Shown: one piece after another, positions 7,646 to 15,049 of the stretch | Layout of the letters: the number at the start of each line of letters is the position of its first letter | How positions within the stretch are numbered: position 1 is the stretch's first letter | NCBI GenBank assembly: GCA_900770875.1 | Contig: CAAGLV010000170.1 | Coordinates: 1 to 18,337 of the forward strand | Source of the DNA: Flavobacteriales bacterium | Lineage (GTDB): Bacteria > Bacteroidota > Bacteroidia > Flavobacteriales > Weeksellaceae | Direction of reading: 5' to 3' | DNA length: 18,337 nt | Notes under the pieces: generated by a model | Database searches by the model: none | What the model was told of the DNA's origin: nothing | The model's input: only the letters and a program-made list of their open reading frames with translations | Made by a program: the position numbers and the translations under genes

Positions 7646-7784
7646 AAAAAAAGGTTTCGTAAATGCGAAACCTTTTTTAACCAACCTAAACTACTATAAA
7701 AAAACACTATGAATTACAAAATAAAGGAATAATAAGTACTAACAACATTTTCAAACGACATTGTTATTATTCCTTTTGTTTTGT
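7646..7784 (-). ncRNA. Putative small RNA, copy D
   Basis: Predicted about 139 nt. A GATATTTG box lies at 7796-7789 on the minus strand; -33 is degenerate (TTTA). Its first hairpin is the strongest: a 13-pair stem, AAAGGAATAATAA (7723-7735) with its exact complement at 7764-7776. The conserved segment is 7714-7679. The terminator stem has 13 pairs and a U7 tail (7652-7646). Confidence 0.65.
7647..7678. terminator. Terminator hairpin of small RNA D
   Basis: GGTTTCG (7653-7659) pairs with CGAAACC (7666-7672), loop TAAATG, extended by six A-T pairs. The A-run at 7646-7652 gives the U tail on the minus strand. Confidence 0.8.
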
Positions 7785-7950
7785 GGTACAAATATCCGAA
7801 GTAAAATTGGTGGTTTTAAATAATTTTAATGGATTTTTTTCTTTTAAGAAATAAGAAAAATTTATAAAAACAATTTAATTTTCTTTTAAGCCTTTATTGA
7901 TAAGCTTTTCAGAGGATTTTAAATCACAAGTTTTTAATTAATTAATTTGT

Positions 7951-7982
7951 AATTTTAACATTTATATTTAAATGTTAAAATT
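7951..7982 (+). terminator. AT-rich 14-pair hairpin at the far end of the array
   Basis: Perfect inverted repeat: 7951-7964 with 7969-7982 around loop TATT, followed by four more T on the plus strand. Related TTAACATTTA stretches end units B (near 7112) and C (near 7526), where the second arm is decayed. It could be a weak terminator or an upstream element of unit D. Confidence 0.45.
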
Positions 7983-8018
7983 TTTTCGATTGCTATAAGT
8001 TCTATTTTAATCAAATAA

Positions 8019-8049
8019 AAAAGAGCCGAATTTTTTATTCGGCTCTTTT
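8019..8049. terminator. Terminator of the cyclophilin-FKBP gene
   Basis: A 13-pair stem AAAAGAGCCGAAT (8019-8031) with ATTCGGCTCTTTT (8037-8049), loop of five T. On the minus strand it starts about 20 bases after the stop codon of the PPIase gene and ends in a U run, a textbook intrinsic terminator. It separates the PPIase operon from the small-RNA array. Confidence 0.9.
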
Positions 8050-8070
8050 ATTTTTAATAATATGGTGTAA

Positions 8071-9147
8071 TTAGTTTAAAACTTCCATATCAAAATATAA
8101 AGTTGCGTTTGCAGGAACAACACCTCCAGCACCTCTAGCTCCGTAACCTAATTCAGGTGGGATAATTAAGAAAACTTTTGTACCTTTTTTAAATAAAGTT
8201 AAAGCTTCCATCCAACCTTGGATTAATCCTGTTACACCAACTTGTACATCTAATGGTTGATTACGATCGTAAGACGAATCTAATTTTTCACCATTAGCTA
8301 AACGTAAAGTATAATGCGTTTGGATAGCATCTCCATGGTTTGGTAATTCACCATTTCCTTCTTCTAAGATTACATATTTTAATCCAGATTCAGTAGATAC
8401 GGCTTTCGCTTCTAATTCTTTTTGACGAGCAATTTCTGCATCTAATTCAGCTTGTTTTTTAGCTTCAGCTTCAGCTTGTTTTTTAGCGTGGTTAGCTTTT
8501 GCTTCATCAAAAGCTTTGTTTCCGTCGTATTTTGCGTATTTATCACCTTTACGAGCGATTTCTACTTTTTCAATAACAACAGGAACGATTGGTTTATCGT
8601 TTGGTGTTTTTTCTACATTTGCAATAGAATCAACAACTTCTAAACCTTCAATAACTTGTCCAAAAATTGTATGACGTCCGTCTAACCAAGGTGTTGGAAC
8701 TTCTGTAATAAAGAACTGAGATCCGTTTGTACCAGGACCTGCATTAGCCATAGATAAAACTCCTTTTTTATCGTGTTTTAAAGAAGAATCAAATTCGTCT
8801 TCAAAATCATAACCAGGTCCACCTGTTCCGATTCCGTCTGGATCTCCACCTTGAATCATAAAATCTTTAATTACTCGGTGAAAAACAATTCCATCGTAGT
8901 AAGGAACTCCTTTTGCTTTTGCTTTATTCTCTTTAGTACCTTCTGCTAAACCAACAAAATTTGCAACTGTTAACGGTGCTTCTTCTTCGTATAATTTGAT
9001 TGTCATTGCACCATGATTTGTTGTCATTTTAGCGTACAATCCGTCTTCTAAATTTTTAAATTCTTCTTTGCTCATTGATTTTGGTATTTTAACACCACAA
9101 CTAATTAATGTTGTTATGATTGTTAAGATTAATACTAATTTTTTCAT
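8071..9147 (-). CDS. Cyclophilin-FKBP fusion peptidyl-prolyl isomerase lipoprotein
   Basis: A 358-residue exported protein with two unrelated proline isomerase domains. A lipoprotein signal ends at LISC, with Cys17 as the lipid site. Residues about 37-198 are a cyclophilin domain with [15 protein letters not shown] (89-103, including catalytic Arg91 and Gln99), NGSQFFI (141-147) and [12 protein letters not shown]. Residues about 205-250 form a charged Ala/Lys/Glu helix linker, probably coiled. Residues about 253-358 are an FKBP domain with GWMEAL and [11 protein letters not shown]. It probably folds periplasmic or surface proteins from a membrane anchor. It lies 32 bases after gldI and is the last gene before a strong terminator. 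Both catalytic domains look intact. Confidence 0.95.
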   Translation of the reverse strand: MKKLVLILTIITTLISCGVKIPKSMSKEEFKNLEDGLYAKMTTNHGAMTIKLYEEEAPLTVANFVGLAEGTKENKAKAKGVPYYDGIVFHRVIKDFMIQGGDPDGIGTGGPGYDFEDEFDSSLKHDKKGVLSMANAGPGTNGSQFFITEVPTPWLDGRHTIFGQVIEGLEVVDSIANVEKTPNDKPIVPVVIEKVEIARKGDKYAKYDGNKAFDEAKANHAKKQAEAEAKKQAELDAEIARQKELEAKAVSTESGLKYVILEEGNGELPNHGDAIQTHYTLRLANGEKLDSSYDRNQPLDVQVGVTGLIQGWMEALTLFKKGTKVFLIIPPELGYGARGAGGVVPANATLYFDMEVLN

Positions 9148-9179
9148 TAATTAAAATTCACAGCTTTTTTAAGGGTAAT

Positions 9180-9707
9180 TTATTTTTTGGTAATTTGGTT
9201 AATTTTTAAGTCGATAACTAACGGTTGATTAGGATCGATTTTATCGTCGTCGCCTAATCCGCCATAACCCAAGAAAGATGGAACTAAAATACGTGCTTCT
9301 TTTCCTTCTTCTATTAGTTGTAAAGCAGAGTGTATACCTCTAATTATATCGGCTTTTCCTAGGATTATTTTTTCGTCGCCAATTTCGTTGTAATCGTAAA
9401 TTACGTTATTATCTAAATCATAAATTTGATAAGTGTAATTTACATAATCGCCTAATTTTGCTGTAGTTGTTGATTTTTGTCCTTGGTTAGAAATCCATAA
9501 TCCACTTTCGGTTTTAGTAAAAGTTAAATTCGATTTTTCTTTGTAATTATTAAACCATTCTATTTCTTCTTTAAGTAATGTTTTATTTCGTTCTTGAGAA
9601 CGTGTCATAAAATCATCATTTTTATAACTTACAGGATATTGTACAACTTGATTATCACAACTCCATAATGTGGTAAGTAGGATAGAAGCTAGAATAATTT
9701 TTTTCAT
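9180..9707 (-). CDS. gldI: GldI-type FKBP lipoprotein
   Basis: A 175-residue FKBP-type proline isomerase lipoprotein. The signal peptide ends in LWSC (Cys17). The FKBP domain spans about 65-172: LGDYVNYTYQIYD, IRGIHSALQLIEEGKEARILVPSFLGYGG, then the final strand LVIDLKINQI. It resembles GldI of Flavobacterium johnsoniae, which is needed for gliding and probably folds secreted components; homologues also occur in non-gliding relatives, so the name does not prove motility. It starts three bases after the nrnA stop and precedes the larger fusion PPIase, so the three form one operon. Other Gld genes are not in the window. Confidence 0.85.
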   Translation of the reverse strand: MKKIILASILLTTLWSCDNQVVQYPVSYKNDDFMTRSQERNKTLLKEEIEWFNNYKEKSNLTFTKTESGLWISNQGQKSTTTAKLGDYVNYTYQIYDLDNNVIYDYNEIGDEKIILGKADIIRGIHSALQLIEEGKEARILVPSFLGYGGLGDDDKIDPNQPLVIDLKINQITKK

Positions 9708-9710
9708 TCG

Positions 9711-10733
9711 TTAGATTTCAACTTTTAGTAATTTGTCTTGGTATTCTGGTAAAATTGATTGGAAATATTTGATGGTTTCTTCCATCGAAAGATCCGATCT
9801 TCCGCCAGCGGCATTCATATGTCCACCTCCATTAAAATGTTTACGAGAAAATTCGTTTACATCAAAATCGCCTTTCGAGCGTAAAGATATTTTAATGAAA
9901 TTATGAACTGTATCTTCGATAAAGATAACCGAAAATATGTAATTTTCTACACTTAATCCGTAATTTACAAAACCTTCTGTATCGCCTTTCTGAAATCCGT
10001 TTTGTATTAAATCTTCGCGTTTTAAATACATAAAGGCTGTGCGGTAATCTTTTAAGAAGTTGAGATGATTTAAGGTAAGCGATAATAATTTTAATCGTGC
10101 TTCGGATTGCGAATCGTTAACATACGATGTTACTTTATCAACTTCTACGCCTGCATCTATTAAATTGGCAACAATACGGTGTGTTGATGCAGAAGTGTTT
10201 CTAAACCTAAAACCTCCTGTATCGGTCATCATTCCGGTATAAATACATTCGGCAATTGCTTTATCAATTAAGTTAAGATCGTCCATCGCCTCGATAAAAT
10301 TATACACCATTTGGCATGTTGCAGGCATTTCGATATCCGAATACATAAAATCAAATGTATCTGGTTCGCGGTGATGATCGATTAAAACTTTAGGTGCTTT
10401 TGATTTTTGTACCCAATCGCCTAAATCGTCAATACGGGTAACTGTATTAAAATCTAAAATAAAAATAATATCGGCCTGATGTATAATCGCTTCGGCTCTT
10501 TTGGCTTGATAATCGGCAATTACAATATCTTTTGCAGATGGCATCCATTTTAAAAATTTAGGAAAATCGTTTGGCGAAACTACGTTACACGTATGATTTA
10601 ACTTTTTTAAATAATGATACATTGCTAATGTAGAGCCAATTGCATCTCCATCTGGATTTTTATGTGGTAAAATTGCTATCTTTTTTGGTGTTGATAACAA
10701 TTCTTTTAAAGCATCAAAATTTGTCATTTGCAT
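9711..10733 (-). CDS. nrnA: DHH/DHHA1 phosphoesterase, NrnA-like
   Basis: Predicted bifunctional oligoribonuclease and pAp phosphatase of 340 residues. It has the metal-binding motifs in order: HKNPDGDAIGS (24-34), the ILDFN strand near 92-96, LIDHHREPD near 118, MTDTGGFRF near 169, and the C-terminal DHHA1 signature GGGHMNAAGGR near 302-312. These match the NrnA group that degrades very short RNA and 3'-phosphoadenosine 5'-phosphate. Two ATGs lie close together (10733 and 10727); either fits. A TATCTTTG box ends only four bases before the first, so the mRNA may start at or near the initiation codon. It leads the operon with gldI and the cyclophilin-FKBP gene. Confidence 0.92.
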   Translation of the reverse strand: MQMTNFDALKELLSTPKKIAILPHKNPDGDAIGSTLAMYHYLKKLNHTCNVVSPNDFPKFLKWMPSAKDIVIADYQAKRAEAIIHQADIIFILDFNTVTRIDDLGDWVQKSKAPKVLIDHHREPDTFDFMYSDIEMPATCQMVYNFIEAMDDLNLIDKAIAECIYTGMMTDTGGFRFRNTSASTHRIVANLIDAGVEVDKVTSYVNDSQSEARLKLLSLTLNHLNFLKDYRTAFMYLKREDLIQNGFQKGDTEGFVNYGLSVENYIFSVIFIEDTVHNFIKISLRSKGDFDVNEFSRKHFNGGGHMNAAGGRSDLSMEETIKYFQSILPEYQDKLLKVEI

Positions 10734-10737
10734 AAAG

Positions 10738-10745
10738 CAAAGATA
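10738..10745 (-). promoter_or_regulatory. Candidate -7 box of nrnA
   Basis: Minus-strand TATCTTTG, an exact TAnnTTTG match, four bases before ATG 10733. The -33 site is poor (TAG at the expected place). If used, the transcript would be leaderless or begin between the two possible ATGs. Confidence 0.45.
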
Positions 10746-10890
10746 AAAAATCCGACGATTATTAGTCTATTTTTCTATAGGATATCGCAACTTAATTCTA
10801 AAATTTAGCTAAAAAATGATTCTTTTTAGTTAAGATAGATTAAAATCGAACACTAAATAATCGGATTTAAATTTATATTATAATTTGTTT

Positions 10891-12954
10891 TTAATTTACA
10901 GCTTGTGTTTCTAATTTTAAATGAAGTAATGAAACATAACTGGTTAAGAATTTTTTGTTGTTATCAAAGTTAATATCAAATAATGTATTTTCGATAAAAG
11001 TTAAGCTTTCAAAAAATTCAGTTAAAGGAATATTGTTATATTGCTCGTTATAAAATATTTGAGTTTCGTCTATATAACGTTTTGCACGATCGATATCTTC
11101 TGTTTTAAAGATAGGATTAGCTTCTTGATACGCAATAATAAATTGCATATAAGCTTTAATTTCTTCGTTGGCTTGATACATTTTTTGTACACCTTCTTGT
11201 ATTATTTTTTCGTGCGAATGCACAAATAAAAATTCGGTATTACTTTTAGTTTTAAAATTAAATTCGTTGAATTGTTCAATTTTTTCGTTTATCTCTTTTC
11301 CTAAAGTTAAATACGGTTGATTTTGGTTTGTGATATTTTGTTTAAAAAAGGCATTTATTTTTTTGTGATGAGCAATAGCTTCTTCTAAAATTAAGGCTTG
11401 TTGTTCGCTAATTTTATCTAATAATTCATCAATCTCATTAATAGTATATGTAATATTATCGTATTTAAAAGTTTTAATTTTTTGTTGCTCTTTTAATTCG
11501 TTTAAACTTCGGATATCATTATTTATAGCGTGTACTTGATTAAATTTTTCGGTAATTTCTTTCGAAAATAACTCTTCGGGCTGTACAATAAAATCCAATA
11601 AATCATCAGAATCGATAATTTCATGGTATTCGATTTTGGTTTGATTAAAAATGCTAAAATATTCTTTAGGATAATTATTTTCCTGTTGAAATGTTTTAAA
11701 TTCTTCAAAAAAATCGGTTTCAGAAATTAAATTTTTTCTGATTATTCCATTTTCGATAAAATAATCAACAGTAAAACTTTCTTCAAACTTTTCGATGTCA
11801 TTAATCAAAGATTTAGCAAGTGGACTTTGCTCGCTTTTTACATGTAATTTAGTAAAATAAATGTTCTCGATACTTTCGATGATATTGGGATGTGTCGACC
11901 AAATGTTTTCTATTAATAATTTATTGTAATTAGGAATAATTTGATCGATTTCGGGTTCGATTAATTGATCGTTATATTTTATATTTAGTTCGTTTGCTAA
12001 ATAATTTACAACTTGATTAAGGTTGTTGTAATAATTTAAAGTATATTTTTTTTCGTCGATTTTAGAAAAGTAAAATTTTTGTAATTCGCTATTGGCATAA
12101 TTATAAAATTCGATTCGAGGGAAAAAACGAACCATATTTTCTATTCCAACAACTTCGGTAGCAATAATATCGGCCTGAAATTCCATTTCGCGAGAAAGCA
12201 TTAAATAATAAAAATGCATTTTTTCTTGTATTTTACTATAAAGCTTATGGAATAATTGGTTGTAATAAATTGCACCTTTTGTAATAATAGCAACGTAATT
12301 ATTTACGTTAGCGATATTATCTATTACATCGTCTATGGATTGTTTATGATGTAAATTTTCGTATAAAATGCGATTTACGTTAGCAGCATACGAACCAATG
12401 CTCATCGATTTCTGAGAAAAATGTCCAAATTCGTGTGCCAAAACACCTTTAAATTCTTCTACCGAACACATTTGTAATAAACCAACGCCAATAGTTAAAT
12501 TTTTGCGTGTTGGCAGAAATAAACTTTTTACATGATTACTGTATTGCACATTTGCGTTAATACTTTCGTCTAAAAAGACTTTTTTAGGATGTTTTGTACC
12601 AACCTGATCGGCAATTTGATAGATTAATTGAAACAATTCGGGATAATCTTTTTGATGAATTTCGGTTCCGTTTTGTTTAAAATTTTTAAAGAAAGAGAAA
12701 AAGAATTTGATGTTGTAAAAGGTAATTAAGCCAGTCATAATACATAATCCAACGGCAATTACAACAGTTGCTAAATTAATTTTTAACGATACAAAAATTA
12801 AATAGCTTAAGTAAATTGAGCCTATTAATAGTGCAAAAGAAAAGACAAACGAAAGCAGAACCGAAAGTATAAAAACAATAATCCATAAAACTGTATTTAT
12901 TTGGGCGCTTTTGTATTTTTTTTCACTAAAATGTTTTGTTGGTTGTATTAACAT
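10891..12954 (-). CDS. M48 family membrane zinc metalloprotease
   Basis: A 687-residue protein. The N-terminal quarter has hydrophobic segments at about 22-55, 60-82, with a shorter one after it. The peptidase domain carries HEFGH (174-178: zinc ligands His174 and His178, catalytic Glu175) and the downstream glutamate ligand in EMEFQADIIA (Glu258). This matches M48 (HtpX/Ste24-like) peptidases. The remaining 400 or so residues are hydrophilic, rich in Glu, Asn, Ile and Lys, with stretches likely to be helical; I recognise no domain there. HtpX is about 290 residues, so this is a long variant, seen in Bacteroidota. It stands alone: 157 bases to nrnA and 58 bases after the upstream Rossmann protein. 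Substrate unknown. Confidence 0.92.
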   Translation of the reverse strand: MLIQPTKHFSEKKYKSAQINTVLWIIVFILSVLLSFVFSFALLIGSIYLSYLIFVSLKINLATVVIAVGLCIMTGLITFYNIKFFFSFFKNFKQNGTEIHQKDYPELFQLIYQIADQVGTKHPKKVFLDESINANVQYSNHVKSLFLPTRKNLTIGVGLLQMCSVEEFKGVLAHEFGHFSQKSMSIGSYAANVNRILYENLHHKQSIDDVIDNIANVNNYVAIITKGAIYYNQLFHKLYSKIQEKMHFYYLMLSREMEFQADIIATEVVGIENMVRFFPRIEFYNYANSELQKFYFSKIDEKKYTLNYYNNLNQVVNYLANELNIKYNDQLIEPEIDQIIPNYNKLLIENIWSTHPNIIESIENIYFTKLHVKSEQSPLAKSLINDIEKFEESFTVDYFIENGIIRKNLISETDFFEEFKTFQQENNYPKEYFSIFNQTKIEYHEIIDSDDLLDFIVQPEELFSKEITEKFNQVHAINNDIRSLNELKEQQKIKTFKYDNITYTINEIDELLDKISEQQALILEEAIAHHKKINAFFKQNITNQNQPYLTLGKEINEKIEQFNEFNFKTKSNTEFLFVHSHEKIIQEGVQKMYQANEEIKAYMQFIIAYQEANPIFKTEDIDRAKRYIDETQIFYNEQYNNIPLTEFFESLTFIENTLFDINFDNNKKFLTSYVSLLHLKLETQAVN

Positions 12955-13012
12955 ATTTTATTTTAATCTTTATTGTATAAACAAAAAGAATTTAAATATA
13001 TTTTAACTGCAA

Positions 13013-13669
13013 TTAACTTTTTTTCGCGGTAGTTATTTTTAGTATTTCTGGCATCTGGAGAAATACAATTTTAGATTTAAAATTTTTGACTGATTGTAAG
13101 AGAATATATGATAAATCGAAGACAGAAATAGGCGTAAAGTTTTTTAAAATGCCAAATTTATTAAGTTGCTGAATTAGTTTTACACTAAATTTTTCGAAAG
13201 GTCGATTGCTATTAGGACGTATTAAACTAGCTGGTTTTACAATTATAGTTTGGGGGAAATTTAGTTTTACAATTTGCTCTTCTAATTTTCCTTTCATTTT
13301 AGAGTAAAATATTTTTGAAGCTGAATTTGCTCCAAAAGCAGAAAGTAAAACAAATGTTTTAATATGATTTTTTTTGGCTAACTGTGCAAATTGTAATTGG
13401 TAATCGAAATCTACTTTCCATTGATTTGCTTTCGATCCGGCAATTTTTAAAGTGGTTCCTAAACACGAAAAAGCAACATCAGCGTAAATTTCATGTTTAA
13501 ATTGGTCTAAATGTTCAAAATTAACGATCACCTCCTTTAATTTTGGATGATTTTCGAATGATTTTTTTCGGACTAAAACCGTAATCTGATTAAATGTTTG
13601 ATCGTTGATTAAGCGTTGAACTAATTCTTTTCCGGTAGCTCCAGTTGCACCAATTATAATAGCTTTCAT
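13013..13669 (-). CDS. NAD(P)-binding Rossmann protein (atypical SDR, HTATIP2-like)
   Basis: A 218-residue protein with the dinucleotide-binding start IIIGATGATGKELV (glycines 7, 10 and 13) and VLVRKKS after the second strand. CLGTTLKIAGSK near 70-81, FVLLSAFGANSASKIFYSKMKGKLE near 106-130 and IVKPASLIRPNS near 143-154 match the atypical short-chain dehydrogenase branch related to HTATIP2/TIP30 and NmrA-like proteins. The YxxxK-type pair is represented by Tyr and Lys in FYSKMKGK. Members bind NAD(P)H; substrates are mostly unknown. It lies between the rocD terminator and the M48 gene, 58 bases before the latter, and could be co-transcribed with it. Catalytic role uncertain. Confidence 0.87.
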   Translation of the reverse strand: MKAIIIGATGATGKELVQRLINDQTFNQITVLVRKKSFENHPKLKEVIVNFEHLDQFKHEIYADVAFSCLGTTLKIAGSKANQWKVDFDYQLQFAQLAKKNHIKTFVLLSAFGANSASKIFYSKMKGKLEEQIVKLNFPQTIIVKPASLIRPNSNRPFEKFSVKLIQQLNKFGILKNFTPISVFDLSYILLQSVKNFKSKIVFLQMPEILKITTAKKS

Positions 13670-13696
13670 ACTCTAAAATACGGTGTTTTTAGGAAT

Positions 13697-13725
13697 AAAA
13701 AAAGCTCCTTCTAAAAGGAGCTTTT
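13697..13725 (-). terminator. Intrinsic terminator of rocD
   Basis: Eleven-pair stem AAAAGCTCCTT (13700-13710) with AAGGAGCTTTT (13715-13725), loop CTAA. On the minus strand it lies 22 bases after the rocD stop and is followed by a U7 run. It isolates rocD from the Rossmann-protein gene. Confidence 0.9.
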
Positions 13726-13747
13726 AAGTATGTTATTTTTCAATGGA

Positions 13748-14983
13748 TTAAAATTCTTGCGCAGTTTTGCGGATAATCGCAATACATTCGTGTAATTGTT
13801 CTTCGTTCATCACTAAAGGTGGTGCAAAACGAATAATATTACCATGTGTTGGTTTGGCTAATAAACCATTTTCCATCATTTTTACACAGAAATTCCAAGC
13901 TGTTTCAGATTCTGGCGTATCATTAATTAAAATGGCATTTAATAATCCTTTTCCGCGAACAGATTTAAATAAAGGGAATTCTTCTACTAATTTATTGATT
14001 TCTGAACGGAAAATTTGACCTAAATATTCAGCATTATCAGCTAATTTTTCGTCTAAAACAACTTGTAAAGCTTCGCGTGCAACAGCACAAGCTAAAGGGT
14101 TTCCACCATAAGTAGAACCGTGTTGACCAGGGTGAATTACGTCCATTACTTCGTTACGAGTTAAAACTCCAGAAACAGGATAAGCACCTCCAGATAATGC
14201 TTTTCCTAAGATTAACATGTCTGGTTTAATATTTTCGTGATCGATGGCTAACATTTTACCTGTACGCGCAATTCCGGTTTGAATTTCGTCTGCAATAAAT
14301 AAAATGTTATTGGCTTTACATAAATCGTAACATGCTTTTAAATATCCTTCGGCAGGAACGTTTACACCAGCTTCACCTTGAATAGGCTCTACCAAGAAAC
14401 CACAAATTTTATCAGCATTAGCTTCAATTACTTCTTTTAAAGCATCTACATTACTATATTCTACAGCAATAAATCCAGAAGTATAAGGATCGAAATGTTT
14501 ACGTGCGTCTTCGTCGTTAGAGAACGAAATAATTGTTGTTGTACGACCGTGGAAGTTGTCTTTACAAACGACAATGATTCCTTCTCCTGCTGGAATCCCT
14601 TTCTTTTCGTAACCCCATTTACGTGCTAATTTTAAAGCAGTTTCTACCGCTTCGGCACCTGTATTCATTGGTAAGATTTTATCAAACCCAAATAATTCGG
14701 TTACAAATTTTTCGTAGATTCCTAATTCGGCATTGTAAAATGCACGAGAAGTTAACGTTAATTTATCAGCTTGTTCTTTTAATTTATTGATAATACGAGG
14801 ATGAGAGTGTCCTTGATTTACTGCCGAATAGGCAGATAAAAAATCGTAATATCTTTTTCCTTCTACGTCCCAAACATATACACCTTCTCCTTTTTCTAGA
14901 ACAACAGGAAGTGGATGATAGTTATGCGCGCCGTATCTTTCTTCTAATTCGATTAATTCTTGTGCAGAATAGTTTGTATTCAT
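13748..14983 (-). CDS. rocD: Ornithine aminotransferase
   Basis: A PLP-dependent class III aminotransferase that converts ornithine and 2-oxoglutarate into glutamate semialdehyde and glutamate, linking arginine and ornithine catabolism to proline and glutamate. At 411 residues it has the expected length. Visible motifs are the substrate-pocket stretch FLSAYSAVNQGH (48-59), the phosphate-binding MNTGAEAVETA (106-116), FHGRTTT (144-150), the aspartate strand ADEIQTG (231-237) and the PLP lysine Lys261 in LILGKALSGG. SAVNQGH is characteristic of ornithine aminotransferases within this class. It is 51 bases after the murI stop and separated from murI by a terminator, so it probably has its own promoter: TAAGTTTA on the minus strand at 15015-15008 is a candidate, giving an A/C-rich leader of about 20 bases. 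Confidence 0.96.
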   Translation of the reverse strand: MNTNYSAQELIELEERYGAHNYHPLPVVLEKGEGVYVWDVEGKRYYDFLSAYSAVNQGHSHPRIINKLKEQADKLTLTSRAFYNAELGIYEKFVTELFGFDKILPMNTGAEAVETALKLARKWGYEKKGIPAGEGIIVVCKDNFHGRTTTIISFSNDEDARKHFDPYTSGFIAVEYSNVDALKEVIEANADKICGFLVEPIQGEAGVNVPAEGYLKACYDLCKANNILFIADEIQTGIARTGKMLAIDHENIKPDMLILGKALSGGAYPVSGVLTRNEVMDVIHPGQHGSTYGGNPLACAVAREALQVVLDEKLADNAEYLGQIFRSEINKLVEEFPLFKSVRGKGLLNAILINDTPESETAWNFCVKMMENGLLAKPTHGNIIRFAPPLVMNEEQLHECIAIIRKTAQEF

Positions 14984-15021
14984 TTTTGTTTGTTTTTATG
15001 TTGTTTGTAAACTTATATTAT

Positions 15022-15049
15022 AAAAAAACCGACACTTATAGAGCCGGTT
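15022..15049 (-). terminator. Terminator overlapping the murI 3' end
   Basis: Minus-strand stem AACCG (15049-15045) with CGGTT (15031-15027), followed by a U run from the A stretch 15022-15028. The left arm comes from the last murI codons and the stop codon lies in the loop. The stem is short, but the position and U run fit an intrinsic terminator. Confidence 0.65.

Larger units (their letters stand above)
6605..7985 (-). repeat. Four-unit tandem array, read as small-RNA genes on the minus strand
   Basis: A 36-base motif occurs four times, at 6640-6675, 6846-6881, 7261-7295 and 7679-7714 (spacings 206, 415 and 418). The central part AACCAACCTAAACTACTAT is nearly identical; copies differ by one or two bases or one A. 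Each motif is flanked on its left by a GGTTTyG...CrAAACC hairpin and on its right by a second hairpin and a CAAATnTn box. Copies B and C are similar over more than 250 further bases; D matches them in patches (TTAAGAAATAA near 7845, TTTTAACATTTA near 7953); A is shorter. No reading frame is shared among the copies. The region replaces protein genes for about 1.4 kb. Confidence 0.9.

Noticed and set aside
6671..7738. Mini reading frames after the repeated motif on the plus strand (ATGAATTAA; ATG...MNKIMK stop twice; MNYKIKE stop)
   Set aside because: The peptide differs in each copy and stops after 2-7 codons, while the hairpins and the motif are conserved. The ATG is best explained as part of the RNA motif on the other strand.
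6605..7985. CRISPR-like array
   Set aside because: Only four repeats, spacings of 206-418 bases, related (not unique) intervening DNA, and hairpin-terminator structure. No cas genes.
8452..8643. 63-codon plus-strand frame inside the cyclophilin-FKBP gene
   Set aside because: Antisense shadow of a Lys/Ala/Glu-rich coding stretch: phenylalanine-rich, low complexity, no start signal.
10748..10868. Inverted repeat AAATCCGA / TCGGATTT flanking the nrnA-M48 gap
   Set aside because: Eight bases separated by 105, with no target duplication or transposase; too weak for a mobile element or operator claim.
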